From the NCBI GenBank assembly GCA_037042915.1, contig CM073196.1:1-64000 (forward strand): 64,000 nt of DNA, read 5' to 3'. Of the stretch, positions 11,901-26,900 are shown piece after piece. The translations under genes were made by a program, and so were the position numbers. Below the pieces are notes generated by a model, which did not search any database, was not told where the DNA came from, and saw only the letters and a program-made list of their open reading frames with translations. The stretch comes from Auricularia sp. M13 (taxonomy: Eukaryota > Basidiomycota > Agaricomycetes > Auriculariales > Auriculariaceae). Every line of letters starts with the position of its first letter. The stretch's first letter is position 1.

Positions 11901-14900
11901 CCTTGTCCGGGTTTCGTGACATCGGCAGGTATTCCGGCTTGCTTTGGCAACGGACGGCCGAGGTAGCGACACCATCGCGTAGCCACGATCGTCAGCCTTC
12001 CGGAGATATATGGGTGTCGGGGTGTCTGCTCTCATTTGGAGTCCCTGGAAGCTCTTGACGGTCTCTTGTCGGACAAATGATGGACAAATCACGGACAAGT
12101 GATGGACAAATGATGGGCAAGTGATGGACAAGGCCAAACGCGCTTTGCACGCAGAGTGCCGTGGGGCTCGCAAAATTCCGGCACCAACCCTCAATCGAAC
12201 TGCCGGGCCCAACATAATTTTGCGAGTCAGCGCCAAGCCCCCTTCCTCGTTTCCGTGGCGCAGGAACCTTTTGGATCTCATACCATGAGATCCGGGCGAC
12301 ATATTAATATCTTCCGGGACCTCGGCCCACTCGCAGCGGCGCGACCGGTGCACCGATTCGCACGGTTGAAACTGTTCCGGGAGCTGGAATTTTTCTCGTC
12401 GCAGATCAGACATGCGGCATCACGATCGCCGAGAAAGACGGGCACGCTTCCAATCGGCTTAGCTGACGAGACCAAGTCGGAAGAACGTATTCAGCCCCGG
12501 TTGAGTGTGACTTCCTTTCTCCTGGCCAAAGGTCGAGGACGATCGGACTATCGGCAGAGTCCTTTTGCCTTCTGCCAGCCAAACACAGCCGATCGGTGGG
12601 CAGACCGACAGGCTCCCTGAGCCGCGCACCCCCAAACCCCCAAATCGAGGCCAGTCCGACAGCGTCGGCGGGCTTCGGATTCTGCGATTTTGTGCCTTTT
12701 CCCCTGGATATGAGCCCCCAGTGTCCCGACATGGTGCGCAGAGAAGTTTCAGGCCTCGACGAGCGCCAGGGACAAAGCGAGACCCAGTTCGGCATCTGCA
12801 AATCCTGCGGCAGAGTGCGATCAGGTCTGGACACGGTCCCTGCAGATCCAAGGCTTCCTGTGCATCGGATCGGCGTCTTCGGCAGCTCTCAGGTCATATA
12901 TGGATGTCTCTGACTCGGTCCCACAAGTCTCACGATCTGCCTTCGGCACTTCACAGCGCAGTCAAAACTCGATCGGCAGGGTTCGTATTTTGGCGCCGGC
13001 CATCGGATGGTCGTCCAGCACGCCGGGAAGACTCCGGAAGGTAACCTCGGCAGGGTCTGCGGTCGCCCATTTCGGATTTTGTCGCGTCGGCGGAAATTGC
13101 GCGTTGCCATGACGGCGCACTGCATCGCGAAGGGTACCATCGCGTAGACCTCGGCGAGAGCTCCACGGAGATATATGGGTGTCCGACGATCGGGGTCCAA
13201 CTGGGGTCGCAATTGGCTCTTGTCGGTCCCTCGTCCATCATTTGTCCATCATTTGTTGGTGATCGGTCGGCCTTCAGGTGTGGAATGTGTTTGCACTTCG
13301 TCCCGCGGTTTCAGCTGCACTCCTCGTCGAGATACGGCTCCTTGTCGACGCCTTGTCCATCATTTGTCCATCATTTGTCGGGTATTTGTTGGGCTCTCGT
13401 CCAGAATGCGTTCGCTCGTCGTCCCGCGAGTTTAGCTGCTCCCCTCGCGGAGATACGGCTCCTTGTCCGGGTTTCGTGACATCGGCAGGTATTCCGGCTT
13501 GCTTTGGCAACGGACGGCCGAGGTAGCGACACCACCATCGCGTAGCCACGATCGTCAGCCTTCCGGAGATATATGGGTGTCGGGGTGTCTGCTCTCATTT
13601 GGAGTCCCTGGAAGCTCTTGACGGTCTCTTGTCGGACAAATGATGGACAAATCACGGACAAGTGATGGACAAATGATGGGCAAGTGATGGACAAGGCCAA
13701 AACGCGCTTTGCACGCAGAGTGCCGTGGGGCTCGCAAAATTCCGGCACCAACCCTCAATCGAACTGCCGGGCCCAACATAATTTTGCGAGTCAGCGCCAA
13801 GCCCCCTTCCTCGTTTCCGTGGCGCAGGAACCTTTTGGATCTCATACCATGAGATCCGGGCGACATATTAATATCTTCCGGGACCTCGGCCCACTCGCAG
13901 CGGCGCGACCGGTGCACCGATTCGCACGGTTGAAACTGTTCCGGGAGCTGGAATTTTTCTCGTCGCAGATCAGACATGCGGCATCACGATCGCCGAGAAA
14001 GACGGGCACGCTTCCAATCGGCTTAGCTGACGAGACCAAGTCGGAAGAACGTATTCAGCCCCGGTTGAGTGTGACTTCCTTTCTCCTGGCCAAAGGTCGA
14101 GGACGATCGGACTATCGGCAGAGTCCTTTTGCCTTCTGCCAGCCAAACACAGCCGATCGGTGGGCAGACCGACAGGCTCCCTGAGCCGCGCACCCCCAAA
14201 CCCCCAAATCGAGGCCAGTCCGACAGCGTCGGCGGGCTTCGGATTCTGCGATTTTGTGCCTTTTCCCCTGGATATGAGCCCCCAGTGTCCCGACATGGTG
14301 CGCAGAGAAGTTTCAGGCCTCGACGAGCGCCAGGGACAAAGCGAGACCCAGTTCGGCATCTGCAAATCCTGCGGCAGAGTGCGATCAGGTCTGGACACGG
14401 TCCCTGCAGATCCAAGGCTTCCTGTGCATCGGATCGGCGTCTTCGGCAGCTCTCAGGTCATATATGGATGTCTCTGACTCGGTCCCACAAGTCTCACGAT
14501 CTGCCTTCGGCACTTCACAGCGCAGTCAAAACTCGATCGGCAGGGTTCGTATTTTGGCGCCGGCCATCGGATGGTCGTCCAGCACGCCGGGAAGACTCCG
14601 GAAGGTAACCTCGGCAGGGTCTGCGGTCGCCCATTTCGGATTTTGTCGCGTCGGCGGAAATTGCGCGTTGCCATGACGGCGCACTGCATCGCGAAGGGTA
14701 CCATCGCGTAGACCTCGGCGAGAGCTCCACGGAGATATATGGGTGTCCGACGATCGGGGTCCAACTGGGGTCGCAATTGGCTCTTGTCGGTCCCTCGTCC
14801 ATCATTTGTCCATCATTTGTTGGTGATCGGTCGGCCTTCAGGTGTGGAATGTGTTTGCACTTCGTCCCGCGGTTTCAGCTGCACTCCTCGTCGAGATACG

Positions 14901-17900
14901 GCTCCTTGTCGACGCCTTGTCCATCATTTGTCCATCATTTGTCGGGTATTTGTTGGGCTCTCGTCCAGAATGCGTTCGCTCGTCGTCCCGCGAGTTTAGC
15001 TGCTCCCCTCGCGGAGATACGGCTCCTTGTCCGGGTTTCGTGACATCGGCAGGTATTCCGGCTTGCTTTGGCAACGGACGGCCGAGGTAGCGACACCATC
15101 GCGTAGCCACGATCGTCAGCCTTCCGGAGATATATGGGTGTCGGGGTGTCTGCTCTCATTTGGAGTCCCTGGAAGCTCTTGACGGTCTCTTGTCGGACAA
15201 ATGATGGACAAATCACGGACAAGTGATGGACAAATGATGGGCAAGTGATGGACAAGGCCAAAACGCGCTTTGCACGCAGAGTGCCGTGGGGCTCGCAAAA
15301 TTCCGGCACCAACCCTCAATCGAACTGCCGGGCCCAACATAATTTTGCGAGTCAGCGCCAAGCCCCCTTCCTCGTTTCCGTGGCGCAGGAACCTTTTGGA
15401 TCTCATACCATGAGATCCGGGCGACATATTAATATCTTCCGGGACCTCGGCCCACTCGCAGCGGCGCGACCGGTGCACCGATTCGCACGGTTGAAACTGT
15501 TCGGGGAGCTGGAATTTTTCTCGTCGCAGATCAGACATGCGGCATCACGATCGCCGAGAAAGACGGGCACGCTTCCAATCGGCTTAGCTGACGAGACCAA
15601 GTCGGAAGAACGTATTCAGCCCCGGTTGAGTGTGACTTCCTTTCTCCTGGCCAAAGGTCGAGGACGATCGGACTATCGGCAGAGTCCTTTGCCTTCTGCC
15701 AGCCAAACACAGCCGATCGGTGGGCAGACCGACAGGCTCCCTGAGCCGCGCACCCCCAAACCCCCAAATCGAGGCCAGTCCGACAGCGTCGGCGGGCTTC
15801 GGATTCTGCGATTTTGTGCCTTTTCCCCTGGATATGAGCCCCCAGTGTCCCGACATGGTGCGCAGAGAAGTTTCAGGCCTCGACGAGCGCCAGGGACAAA
15901 GCGAGACCCAGTTCGGCATCTGCAAATCCTGCGGCAGAGTGCGATCAGGTCTGGACACGGTCCCTGCAGATCCAAGGCTTCCTGTGCATCGGATCGGCGT
16001 CTTCGGCAGCTCTCAGGTCATATATGGATGTCTCTGACTCGGTCCCACAAGTCTCACGATCTGCCTTCGGCACTTCACAGCGCAGTCAAAACTCGATCGG
16101 CAGGGTTCGTATTTTGGCGCCGGCCATCGGATGGTCGTCCAGCACGCCGGGAAGACTCCGGAAGGTAACCTCGGCAGGGTCTGCGGTCGCCCATTTCGGA
16201 TTTTGTCGCGTCGGCGGAAATTGCGCGTTGCCATGACGGCGCACTGCATCGCGAAGGGTACCATCGCGTAGACCTCGGCGAGAGCTCCACGGAGATATAT
16301 GGGTGTCCGACGATCGGGGTCCAACTGGGGTCGCAATTGGCTCTTGTCGGTCCCTCGTCCATCATTTGTCCATCATTTGTTGGTGATCGGTCGGCCTTCA
16401 GGTGTGGAATGTGTTTGCACTTCGTCCCGCGGTTTCAGCTGCACTCCTCGTCGAGATACGGCTCCTTGTCGACGCCTTGTCCATCATTTGTCCATCATTT
16501 GTCGGGTATTTGTTGGGCTCTCGTCCAAATGCGTTCGCTCGTCGTCCCGCGAGTTTAGCTGCTCCCCCTCGCGGAGATACGGCTCCTTGTCCGGGTTTCG
16601 TGACATCGGCAGGTATTCCGGCTTGCTTTGGCAACGGACGGCCGAGGTAGCGACACCATCGCGTAGCCACGATCGTCAGCCTTCCGGAGATATATGGGTG
16701 TCGGGGTGTCTGCTCTCATTTGGAGTCCCTGGAAGCTCTTGACGGTCTCTTGTCGGACAAATGATGGACAAATCACGGACAAGTGATGGACAAATGATGG
16801 GCAAGTGATGGACAAGGCCAAACGCGCTTTGCACGCAGAGTGCCGTGGGGCTCGCAAAATTCCGGCACCAACCCTCAATCGAACTGCCGGGCCCAACATA
16901 ATTTTGCGAGTCAGCGCCAAGCCCCCTTCCTCGTTTCCGTGGCGCAGGAACCTTTTGGATCTCATACCATGAGATCCGGGCGACATATTAATATCTTCCG
17001 GGACCTCGGCCCACTCGCAGCGGCGCGACCGGTGCACCGATTCGCACGGTTGAAACTGTTCCGGGAGCTGGAATTTTTCTCGTCGCAGATCAGACATGCG
17101 GCATCACGATCGCCGAGAAAGACGGGCACGCTTCCAATCGGCTTAGCTGACGAGACCAAGTCGGAAGAACGTATTCAGCCCCGGTTGAGTGTGACTTCCT
17201 TTCTCCTGGCCAAAGGTCGAGGACGATCGGACTATCGGCAGAGTCCTTTTGCCTTCTGCCAGCCAAACACAGCCGATCGGTGGGCAGACCGACAGGCTCC
17301 CTGAGCCGCGCACCCCCAAACCCCCAAATCGAGGCCAGTCCGACAGCGTCGGCGGGCTTCGGATTCTGCGATTTTGTGCCTTTTCCCCTGGATATGAGCC
17401 CCCAGTGTCCCGACATGGTGCGCAGAGAAGTTTCAGGCCTCGACGAGCGCCAGGGACAAAGCGAGACCCAGTTCGGCATCTGCAAATCCTGCGGCAGAGT
17501 GCGATCAGGTCTGGACACGGTCCCTGCAGATCCAAGGCTTCCTGTGCATCGGATCGGCGTCTTCGGCAGCTCTCAGGTCATATATGGATGTCTCTGACTC
17601 GGTCCCACAAGTCTCACGATCTGCCTTCGGCACTTCACAGCGCAGTCAAAACTCGATCGGCAGGGTTCGTATTTTGGCGCCGGCCATCGGATGGTCGTCC
17701 AGCACGCCGGGAAGACTCCGGAAGGTAACCTCGGCAGGGTCTGCGGTCGCCCATTTCGGATTTTGTCGCGTCGGCGGAAATTGCGCGTTGCCATGACGGC
17801 GCACTGCATCGCGAAGGGTACCATCGCGTAGACCTCGGCGAGAGCTCCACGGAGATATATGGGTGTCCGACGATCGGGGTCCAACTGGGGTCGCAATTGG

Positions 17901-20900
17901 CTCTTGTCGGTCCCTCGTCCATCATTTGTCCATCATTTGTTGGTGATCGGTCGGCCTTCAGGTGTGGAATGTGTTTGCACTTCGTCCCGCGGTTTCAGCT
18001 GCACTCCTCGTCGAGATACGGCTCCTTGTCGACGCCTTGTCCATCATTTGTCCATCATTTGTCGGGTATTTGTTGGGCTCTCGTCCAGAATGCGTTCGCT
18101 CGTCGTCCCGCGAGTTTAGCTGCTCCCCTCGCGGAGATACGGCTCCTTGTCCGGGTTTCGTGACATCGGCAGGTATTCCGGCTTGCTTTGGCAACGGACG
18201 GCCGAGGTAGCGACACCATCGCGTAGCCACGATCGTCAGCCTTCCGGAGATATATGGGTGTCGGGGTGTCTGCTCTCATTTGGAGTCCCTGGAAGCTCTT
18301 GACGGTCTCTTGTCGGACAAATGATGGACAAATCACGGACAAGTGATGGACAAATGATGGGCAAGTGATGGACAAGGCCAAAACGCGCTTTGCACGCAGA
18401 GTGCCGTGGGGCTCGCAAAATTCCGGCACCAACCCTCAATCGAACTGCCGGGCCCAACATAATTTTGCGAGTCAGCGCCAAGCCCCCTTCCTCGTTTCCG
18501 TGGCGCAGGAACCTTTTGGATCTCATACCATGAGATCCGGGCGACATATTAATATCTTCCGGGACCTCGGCCCACTCGCAGCGGCGCGACCGGTGCACCG
18601 ATTCGCACGGTTGAAACTGTTCCGGGGAGCTGGAATTTTTCTCGTCGCAGATCAGACATGCGGCATCACGATCGCCGAGAAAGACGGGCACGCTTCCAAT
18701 CGGCTTAGCTGACGAGACCAAGTCGGAAGAACGTATTCAGCCCCGGTTGAGTGTGACTTCCTTTCTCCTGGCCAAAGGTCGAGGACGATCGGACTATCGG
18801 CAGAGTCCTTTTGCCTTCTGCCAGCCAAACACAGCCGATCGGTGGGCAGACCGACAGGCTCCCTGAGCCGCGCACCCCCAAACCCCCCAAATCGAGGCCA
18901 GTCCGACAGCGTCGGCGGGCTTCGGATTCTGCGATTTTGTGCCTTTTCCCCTGGATATGAGCCCCCAGTGTCCCGACATGGTGCGCAGAGAAGTTTCAGG
19001 CCTCGACGAGCGCCAGGGACAAAGCGAGACCCAGTTCGGCATCTGCAAATCCTGCGGCAGAGTGCGATCAGGTCTGGACACGGTCCCTGCAGATCCAAGG
19101 CTTCCTGTGCATCGGATCGGCGTCTTCGGCAGCTCTCAGGTCATATATGGATGTCTCTGACTCGGTCCCACAAGTCTCACGATCTGCCTTCGGCACTTCA
19201 CAGCGCAGTCAAAACTCGATCGGCAGGGTTCGTATTTTGGCGCCGGCCATCGGATGGTCGTCCAGCACGCCGGGAAGACTCCGGAAGGTAACCTCGGCAG
19301 GGTCTGCGGTCGCCCATTTCGGATTTTTTGTCGCGTCGGCGGAAATTGCGCGTTGCCATGACGGCGCACTGCATCGCGAAGGGTACCATCGCGTAGACCT
19401 CGGCGAGAGCTCCACGGAGATATATGGGTGTCCGACGATCGGGGTCCAACTGGGGTCGCAATTGGCTCTTGTCGGTCCCTCGTCCATCATTTGTCCATCA
19501 TTTGTTGGTGATCGGTCGGCCTTCAGGTGTGGAATGTGTTTGCACTTCGTCCCGCGGTTTCAGCTGCACTCCTCGTCGAGATACGGCTCCTTGTCGACGC
19601 CTTGTCCATCATTTGTCCATCATTTGTCGGGTATTTGTTGGGCTCTCGTCCAGAATGCGTTCGCTCGTCGTCCCGCGAGTTTAGCTGCTCCCCTCGCGGA
19701 GATACGGCTCCTTGTCCGGGTTTCGTGACATCGGCAGGTATTCCGGCTTGCTTTGGCAACGGACGGCCGAGGTAGCGACACCATCGCGTAGCCACGATCG
19801 TCAGCCTTCCGGAGATATATGGGTGTCGGGGTGTCTGCTCTCATTTGGAGTCCCTGGAAGCTCTTGACGGTCTCTTGTCGGACAAATGATGGACAAATCA
19901 CGGACAAGTGATGGACAAATGATGGGCAAGTGATGGACAAGGCCAAAACGCGCTTTGCACGCAGAGTGCCGTGGGGCTCGCAAAATTCCGGCACCAACCC
20001 TCAATCGAACTGCCGGGCCCAACATAATTTTGCGAGTCAGCGCCAAGCCCCCTTCCTCGTTTCCGTGGCGCAGGAACCTTTTGGATCTCATACCATGAGA
20101 TCCGGGCGACATATTAATATCTTCCGGGACCTCGGCCCACTCGCAGCGGCGCGACCGGTGCACCGATTCGCACGGTTGAAACTGTTCCGGGAGCTGGAAT
20201 TTTTCTCGTCGCAGATCAGACATGCGGCATCACGATCGCCGAGAAAGACGGGCACGCTTCCAATCGGCTTAGCTGACGAGACCAAGTCGGAAGAACGTAT
20301 TCAGCCCCGGTTGAGTGTGACTTCCTTTCTCCTGGCCAAAGGTCGAGGACGATCGGACTATCGGCAGAGTCCTTTTGCCTTCTGCCAGCCAAACACAGCC
20401 GATCGGTGGGCAGACCGACAGGCTCCCTGAGCCGCGCACCCCCAAACCCCCAAATCGAGGCCAGTCCGACAGCGTCGGCGGGCTTCGGATTCTGCGATTT
20501 TGTGCCTTTTCCCCTGGATATGAGCCCCCAGTGTCCCGACATGGTGCGCAGAGAAGTTTCAGGCCTCGACGAGCGCCAGGGACAAAGCGAGACCCAGTTC
20601 GGCATCTGCAAATCCTGCGGCAGAGTGCGATCAGGTCTGGACACGGTCCCTGCAGATCCAAGGCTTCCTGTGCATCGGATCGGCGTCTTCGGCAGCTCTC
20701 AGGTCATATATGGATGTCTCTGACTCGGTCCCACAAGTCTCACGATCTGCCTTCGGCACTTCACAGCGCAGTCAAAACTCGATCGGCAGGGTTCGTATTT
20801 TGGCGCCGGCCATCGGATGGTCGTCCAGCACGCCGGGAAGACTCCGGAAGGTAACCTCGGCAGGGTCTGCGGTCGCCCATTTCGGATTTTGTCGCGTCGG

Positions 20901-23900
20901 CGGAAATTGCGCGTTGCCATGACGGCGCACTGCATCGCGAAGGGTACCATCGCGTAGACCTCGGCGAGAGCTCCACGGAGATATATGGGTGTCCGACGAT
21001 CGGGGTCCAACTGGGGTCGCAATTGGCTCTTGTCGGTCCCTCGTCCATCATTTGTCCATCATTTGTTGGTGATCGGTCGGCCTTCAGGTGTGGAATGTGT
21101 TTGCACTTCGTCCCGCGGTTTCAGCTGCACTCCTCGTCGAGATACGGCTCCTTGTCGACGCCTTGTCCATCATTTGTCCATCATTTGTCGGGTATTTGTT
21201 GGGCTCTCGTCCAGAATGCGTTCGCTCGTCGTCCCGCGAGTTTAGCTGCTCCCCTCGCGGAGATACGGCTCCTTGTCCGGGTTTCGTGACATCGGCAGGT
21301 ATTCCGGCTTGCTTTGGCAACGGACGGCCGAGGTAGCGACACCATCGCGTAGCCACGATCGTCAGCCTTCCGGAGATATATGGGTGTCGGGGTGTCTGCT
21401 CTCATTTGGAGTCCCTGGAAGCTCTTGACGGTCTCTTGTCGGACAAATGATGGACAAATCACGGACAAGTGATGGACAAATGATGGGCAAGTGATGGACA
21501 AGGCCAAAACGCGCTTTGCACGCAGAGTGCCGTGGGGCTCGCAAAATTCCGGCACCAACCCTCAATCGAACTGCCGGGCCCAACATAATTTTGCGAGTCA
21601 GCGCCAAGCCCCCTTCCTCGTTTCCGTGGCGCAGGAACCTTTTGGATCTCATACCATGAGATCCGGGCGACATATTAATATCTTCCGGGACCTCGGCCCA
21701 CTCGCAGCGGCGCGACCGGTGCACCGATTCGCACGGTTGAAACTGTTCCGGGAGCTGGAATTTTTCTCGTCGCAGATCAGACATGCGGCATCACGATCGC
21801 CGAGAAAGACGGGCACGCTTCCAATCGGCTTAGCTGACGAGACCAAGTCGGAAGAACGTATTCAGCCCCGGTTGAGTGTGACTTCCTTTCTCCTGGCCAA
21901 AGGTCGAGGACGATCGGACTATCGGCAGAGTCCTTTTGCCTTCTGCCAGCCAAACACAGCCGATCGGTGGGCAGACCGACAGGCTCCCTGAGCCGCGCAC
22001 CCCCAAACCCCCAAATCGAGGCCAGTCCGACAGCGTCGGCGGGCTTCGGATTCTGCGATTTTGTGCCTTTTCCCTGGATATGAGCCCCCAGTGTCCCGAC
22101 ATGGTGCGCAGAGAAGTTTCAGGCCTCGACGAGCGCCAGGGACAAAGCGAGACCCAGTTCGGCATCTGCAAATCCTGCGGCAGAGTGCGATCAGGTCTGG
22201 ACACGGTCCCTGCAGATCCAAGGCTTCCTGTGCATCGGATCGGCGTCTTCGGCAGCTCTCAGGTCATATATGGATGTCTCTGACTCGGTCCCACAAGTCT
22301 CACGATCTGCCTTCGGCACTTCACAGCGCAGTCAAAACTCGATCGGCAGGGTTCGTATTTTGGCGCCGGCCATCGGATGGTCGTCCAGCACGCCGGGAAG
22401 ACTCCGGAAGGTAACCTCGGCAGGGTCTGCGGTCGCCCATTTCGGATTTTGTCGCGTCGGCGGAAATTGCGCGTTGCCATGACGGCGCACTGCATCGCGA
22501 AGGGTACCATCGCGTAGACCTCGGCGAGAGCTCCACGGAGATATATGGGTGTCCGACGATCGGGGTCCAACTGGGGTCGCAATTGGCTCTTGTCGGTCCC
22601 TCGTCCATCATTTGTCCATCATTTGTTGGTGATCGGTCGGCCTTCAGGTGTGGAATGTGTTTGCACTTCGTCCCGCGGTTTCAGCTGCACTCCTCGTCGA
22701 GATACGGCTCCTTGTCGACGCCTTGTCCATCATTTGTCCATCATTTGTCGGGTATTTGTTGGGCTCTCGTCCAGAATGCGTTCGCTCGTCGTCCCGCGAG
22801 TTTAGCTGCTCCCCTCGCGGAGATACGGCTCCTTGTCCGGGTTTCGTGACATCGGCAGGTATTCCGGCTTGCTTTGGCAACGGACGGCCGAGGTAGCGAC
22901 ACCATCGCGTAGCCACGATCGTCAGCCTTCCGGAGATATATGGGTGTCGGGGTGTCTGCTCTCATTTGGAGTCCCTGGAAGCTCTTGACGGTCTCTTGTC
23001 GGACAAATGATGGACAAATCACGGACAAGTGATGGACAAATGATGGGCAAGTGATGGACAAGGCCAAAACGCGCTTTGCACGCAGAGTGCCGTGGGGCTC
23101 GCAAAATTCCGGCACCAACCCTCAATCGAACTGCCGGGCCCAACATAATTTTGCGAGTCAGCGCCAAGCCCCCTTCCTCGTTTCCGTGGCGCAGGAACCT
23201 TTTGGATCTCATACCATGAGATCCGGGCGACATATTAATATCTTCCGGGACCTCGGCCCACTCGCAGCGGCGCGACCGGTGCACCGATTCGCACGGTTGA
23301 AACTGTTCCGGGAGCTGGAATTTTTCTCGTCGCAGATCAGACATGCGGCATCACGATCGCCGAGAAAGACGGGCACGCTTCCAATCGGCTTAGCTGACGA
23401 GACCAAGTCGGAAGAACGTATTCAGCCCCGGTTGAGTGTGACTTCCTTTCTCCTGGCCAAAGGTCGAGGACGATCGGACTATCGGCAGAGTCCTTTGCCT
23501 TCTGCCAGCCAAACACAGCCGATCGGTGGGCAGACCGACAGGCTCCCTGAGCCGCGCACCCCCAAACCCCCAAATCGAGGCCAGTCCGACAGCGTCGGCG
23601 GGCTTCGGATTCTGCGATTTTGTGCCTTTTCCCCTGGATATGAGCCCCCAGTGTCCCGACATGGTGCGCAGAGAAGTTTCAGGCCTCGACGAGCGCCAGG
23701 GACAAAGCGAGACCCAGTTCGGCATCTGCAAATCCTGCGGCAGAGTGCGATCAGGTCTGGACACGGTCCCTGCAGATCCAAGGCTTCCTGTGCATCGGAT
23801 CGGCGTCTTCGGCAGCTCTCAGGTCATATATGGATGTCTCTGACTCGGTCCCACAAGTCTCACGATCTGCCTTCGGCACTTCACAGCGCAGTCAAAACTC

Positions 23901-26900
23901 GATCGGCAGGGTTCGTATTTTGGCGCCGGCCATCGGATGGTCGTCCAGCACGCCGGGAAGACTCCGGAAGGTAACCTCGGCAGGGTCTGCGGTCGCCCAT
24001 TTCGGATTTTGTCGCGTCGGCGGAAATTGCGCGTTGCCATGACGGCGCACTGCATCGCGAAGGGTACCATCGCGTAGACCTCGGCGAGAGCTCCACGGAG
24101 ATATATGGGTGTCCGACGATCGGGGTCCAACTGGGGTCGCAATTGGCTCTTGTCGGTCCCTCGTCCATCATTTGTCCATCATTTGTTGGTGATCGGTCGG
24201 CCTTCAGGTGTGGAATGTGTTTGCACTTCGTCCCGCGGTTTCAGCTGCACTCCTCGTCGAGATACGGCTCCTTGTCGACGCCTTGTCCATCATTTGTCCA
24301 TCATTTGTCGGGTATTTGTTGGGCTCTCGTCCAGAATGCGTTCGCTCGTCGTCCCGCGAGTTTAGCTGCTCCCCTCGCGGAGATACGGCTCCTTGTCCGG
24401 GTTTCGTGACATCGGCAGGTATTCCGGCTTGCTTTGGCAACGGACGGCCGAGGTAGCGACACCATCGCGTAGCCACGATCGTCAGCCTTCCGGAGATATA
24501 TGGGTGTCGGGGTGTCTGCTCTCATTTGGAGTCCCTGGAAGCTCTTGACGGTCTCTTGTCGGACAAATGATGGACAAATCACGGACAAGTGATGGACAAA
24601 TGATGGGCAAGTGATGGACAAGGCCAAACGCGCTTTGCACGCAGAGTGCCGTGGGGCTCGCAAAATTCCGGCACCAACCCTCAATCGAACTGCCGGGCCC
24701 AACATAATTTTGCGAGTCAGCGCCAAGCCCCCCTTCCTCGTTTCCGTGGCGCAGGAACCTTTTGGATCTCATACCATGAGATCCGGGCGACATATTAATA
24801 TCTTCCGGGACCTCGGCCCACTCGCAGCGGCGCGACCGGTGCACCGATTCGCACGGTTGAAACTGTTCCGGGGAGCTGGAATTTTTCTCGTCGCAGATCA
24901 GACATGCGGCATCACGATCGCCGAGAAAGACGGGCACGCTTCCAATCGGCTTAGCTGACGAGACCAAGTCGGAAGAACGTATTCAGCCCCGGTTGAGTGT
25001 GACTTCCTTTCTCCTGGCCAAAGGTCGAGGACGATCGGACTATCGGCAGAGTCCTTTTGCCTTCTGCCAGCCAAACACAGCCGATCGGTGGGCAGACCGA
25101 CAGGCTCCCTGAGCCGCGCACCCCCAAACCCCCAAATCGAGGCCAGTCCGACAGCGTCGGCGGGCTTCGGATTCTGCGATTTTGTGCCTTTTCCCCTGGA
25201 TATGAGCCCCCAGTGTCCCGACATGGTGCGCAGAGAAGTTTCAGGCCTCGACGAGCGCCAGGGACAAAGCGAGACCCAGTTCGGCATCTGCAAATCCTGC
25301 GGCAGAGTGCGATCAGGTCTGGACACGGTCCCTGCAGATCCAAGGCTTCCTGTGCATCGGATCGGCGTCTTCGGCAGCTCTCAGGTCATATATGGATGTC
25401 TCTGACTCGGTCCCACAAGTCTCACGATCTGCCTTCGGCACTTCACAGCGCAGTCAAAACTCGATCGGCAGGGTTCGTATTTTGGCGCCGGCCATCGGAT
25501 GGTCGTCCAGCACGCCGGGAAGACTCCGGAAGGTAACCTCGGCAGGGTCTGCGGTCGCCCATTTCGGATTTTGTCGCGTCGGCGGAAATTGCGCGTTGCC
25601 ATGACGGCGCACTGCATCGCGAAGGGTACCATCGCGTAGACCTCGGCGAGAGCTCCACGGAGATATATGGGTGTCCGACGATCGGGGTCCAACTGGGGTC
25701 GCAATTGGCTCTTGTCGGTCCCTCGTCCATCATTTGTCCATCATTTGTTGGTGATCGGTCGGCCTTCAGGTGTGGAATGTGTTTGCACTTCGTCCCGCGG
25801 TTTCAGCTGCACTCCTCGTCGAGATACGGCTCCTTGTCGACGCCTTGTCCATCATTTGTCCATCATTTGTCGGGTATTTGTTGGGCTCTCGTCCAGAATG
25901 CGTTCGCTCGTCGTCCCGCGAGTTTAGCTGCTCCCCTCGCGGAGATACGGCTCCTTGTCCGGGTTTCGTGACATCGGCAGGTATTCCGGCTTGCTTTGGC
26001 AACGGACGGCCGAGGTAGCGACACCATCGCGTAGCCACGATCGTCAGCCTTCCGGAGATATATGGGTGTCGGGGTGTCTGCTCTCATTTGGAGTCCCTGG
26101 AAGCTCTTGACGGTCTCTTGTCGGACAAATGATGGACAAATCACGGACAAGTGATGGACAAATGATGGGCAAGTGATGGACAAGGCCAAAACGCGCTTTG
26201 CACGCAGAGTGCCGTGGGGCTCGCAAAATTCCGGCACCAACCCTCAATCGAACTGCCGGGCCCAACATAATTTTGCGAGTCAGCGCCAAGCCCCCTTCCT
26301 CGTTTCCGTGGCGCAGGAACCTTTTGGATCTCATACCATGAGATCCGGGCGACATATTAATATCTTCCGGGACCTCGGCCCACTCGCAGCGGCGCGACCG
26401 GTGCACCGATTCGCACGGTTGAAACTGTTCCGGGGAGCTGGAATTTTTCTCGTCGCAGATCAGACATGCGGCATCACGATCGCCGAGAAAGACGGGCACG
26501 CTTCCAATCGGCTTAGCTGACGAGACCAAGTCGGAAGAACGTATTCAGCCCCGGTTGAGTGTGACTTCCTTTCTCCTGGCCAAAGGTCGAGGACGATCGG
26601 ACTATCGGCAGAGTCCTTTTGCCTTCTGCCAGCCAAACACAGCCGATCGGTGGGCAGACCGACAGGCTCCCTGAGCCGCGCACCCCCAAACCCCCAAATC
26701 GAGGCCAGTCCGACAGCGTCGGCGGGCTTCGGATTCTGCGATTTTGTGCCTTTTCCCTGGATATGAGCCCCCAGTGTCCCGACATGGTGCGCAGAGAAGT
26801 TTCAGGCCTCGACGAGCGCCAGGGACAAAGCGAGACCCAGTTCGGCATCTGCAAATCCTGCGGCAGAGTGCGATCAGGTCTGGACACGGTCCCTGCAGAT

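Noticed and set aside
15245-16168. A 307-codon open frame within the satellite (similar one at 23051-23974)
   Set aside because: It exists only where homopolymer lengths happen to join two shorter frames. Most copies break it, other frames are equally open, and no domain is recognisable.
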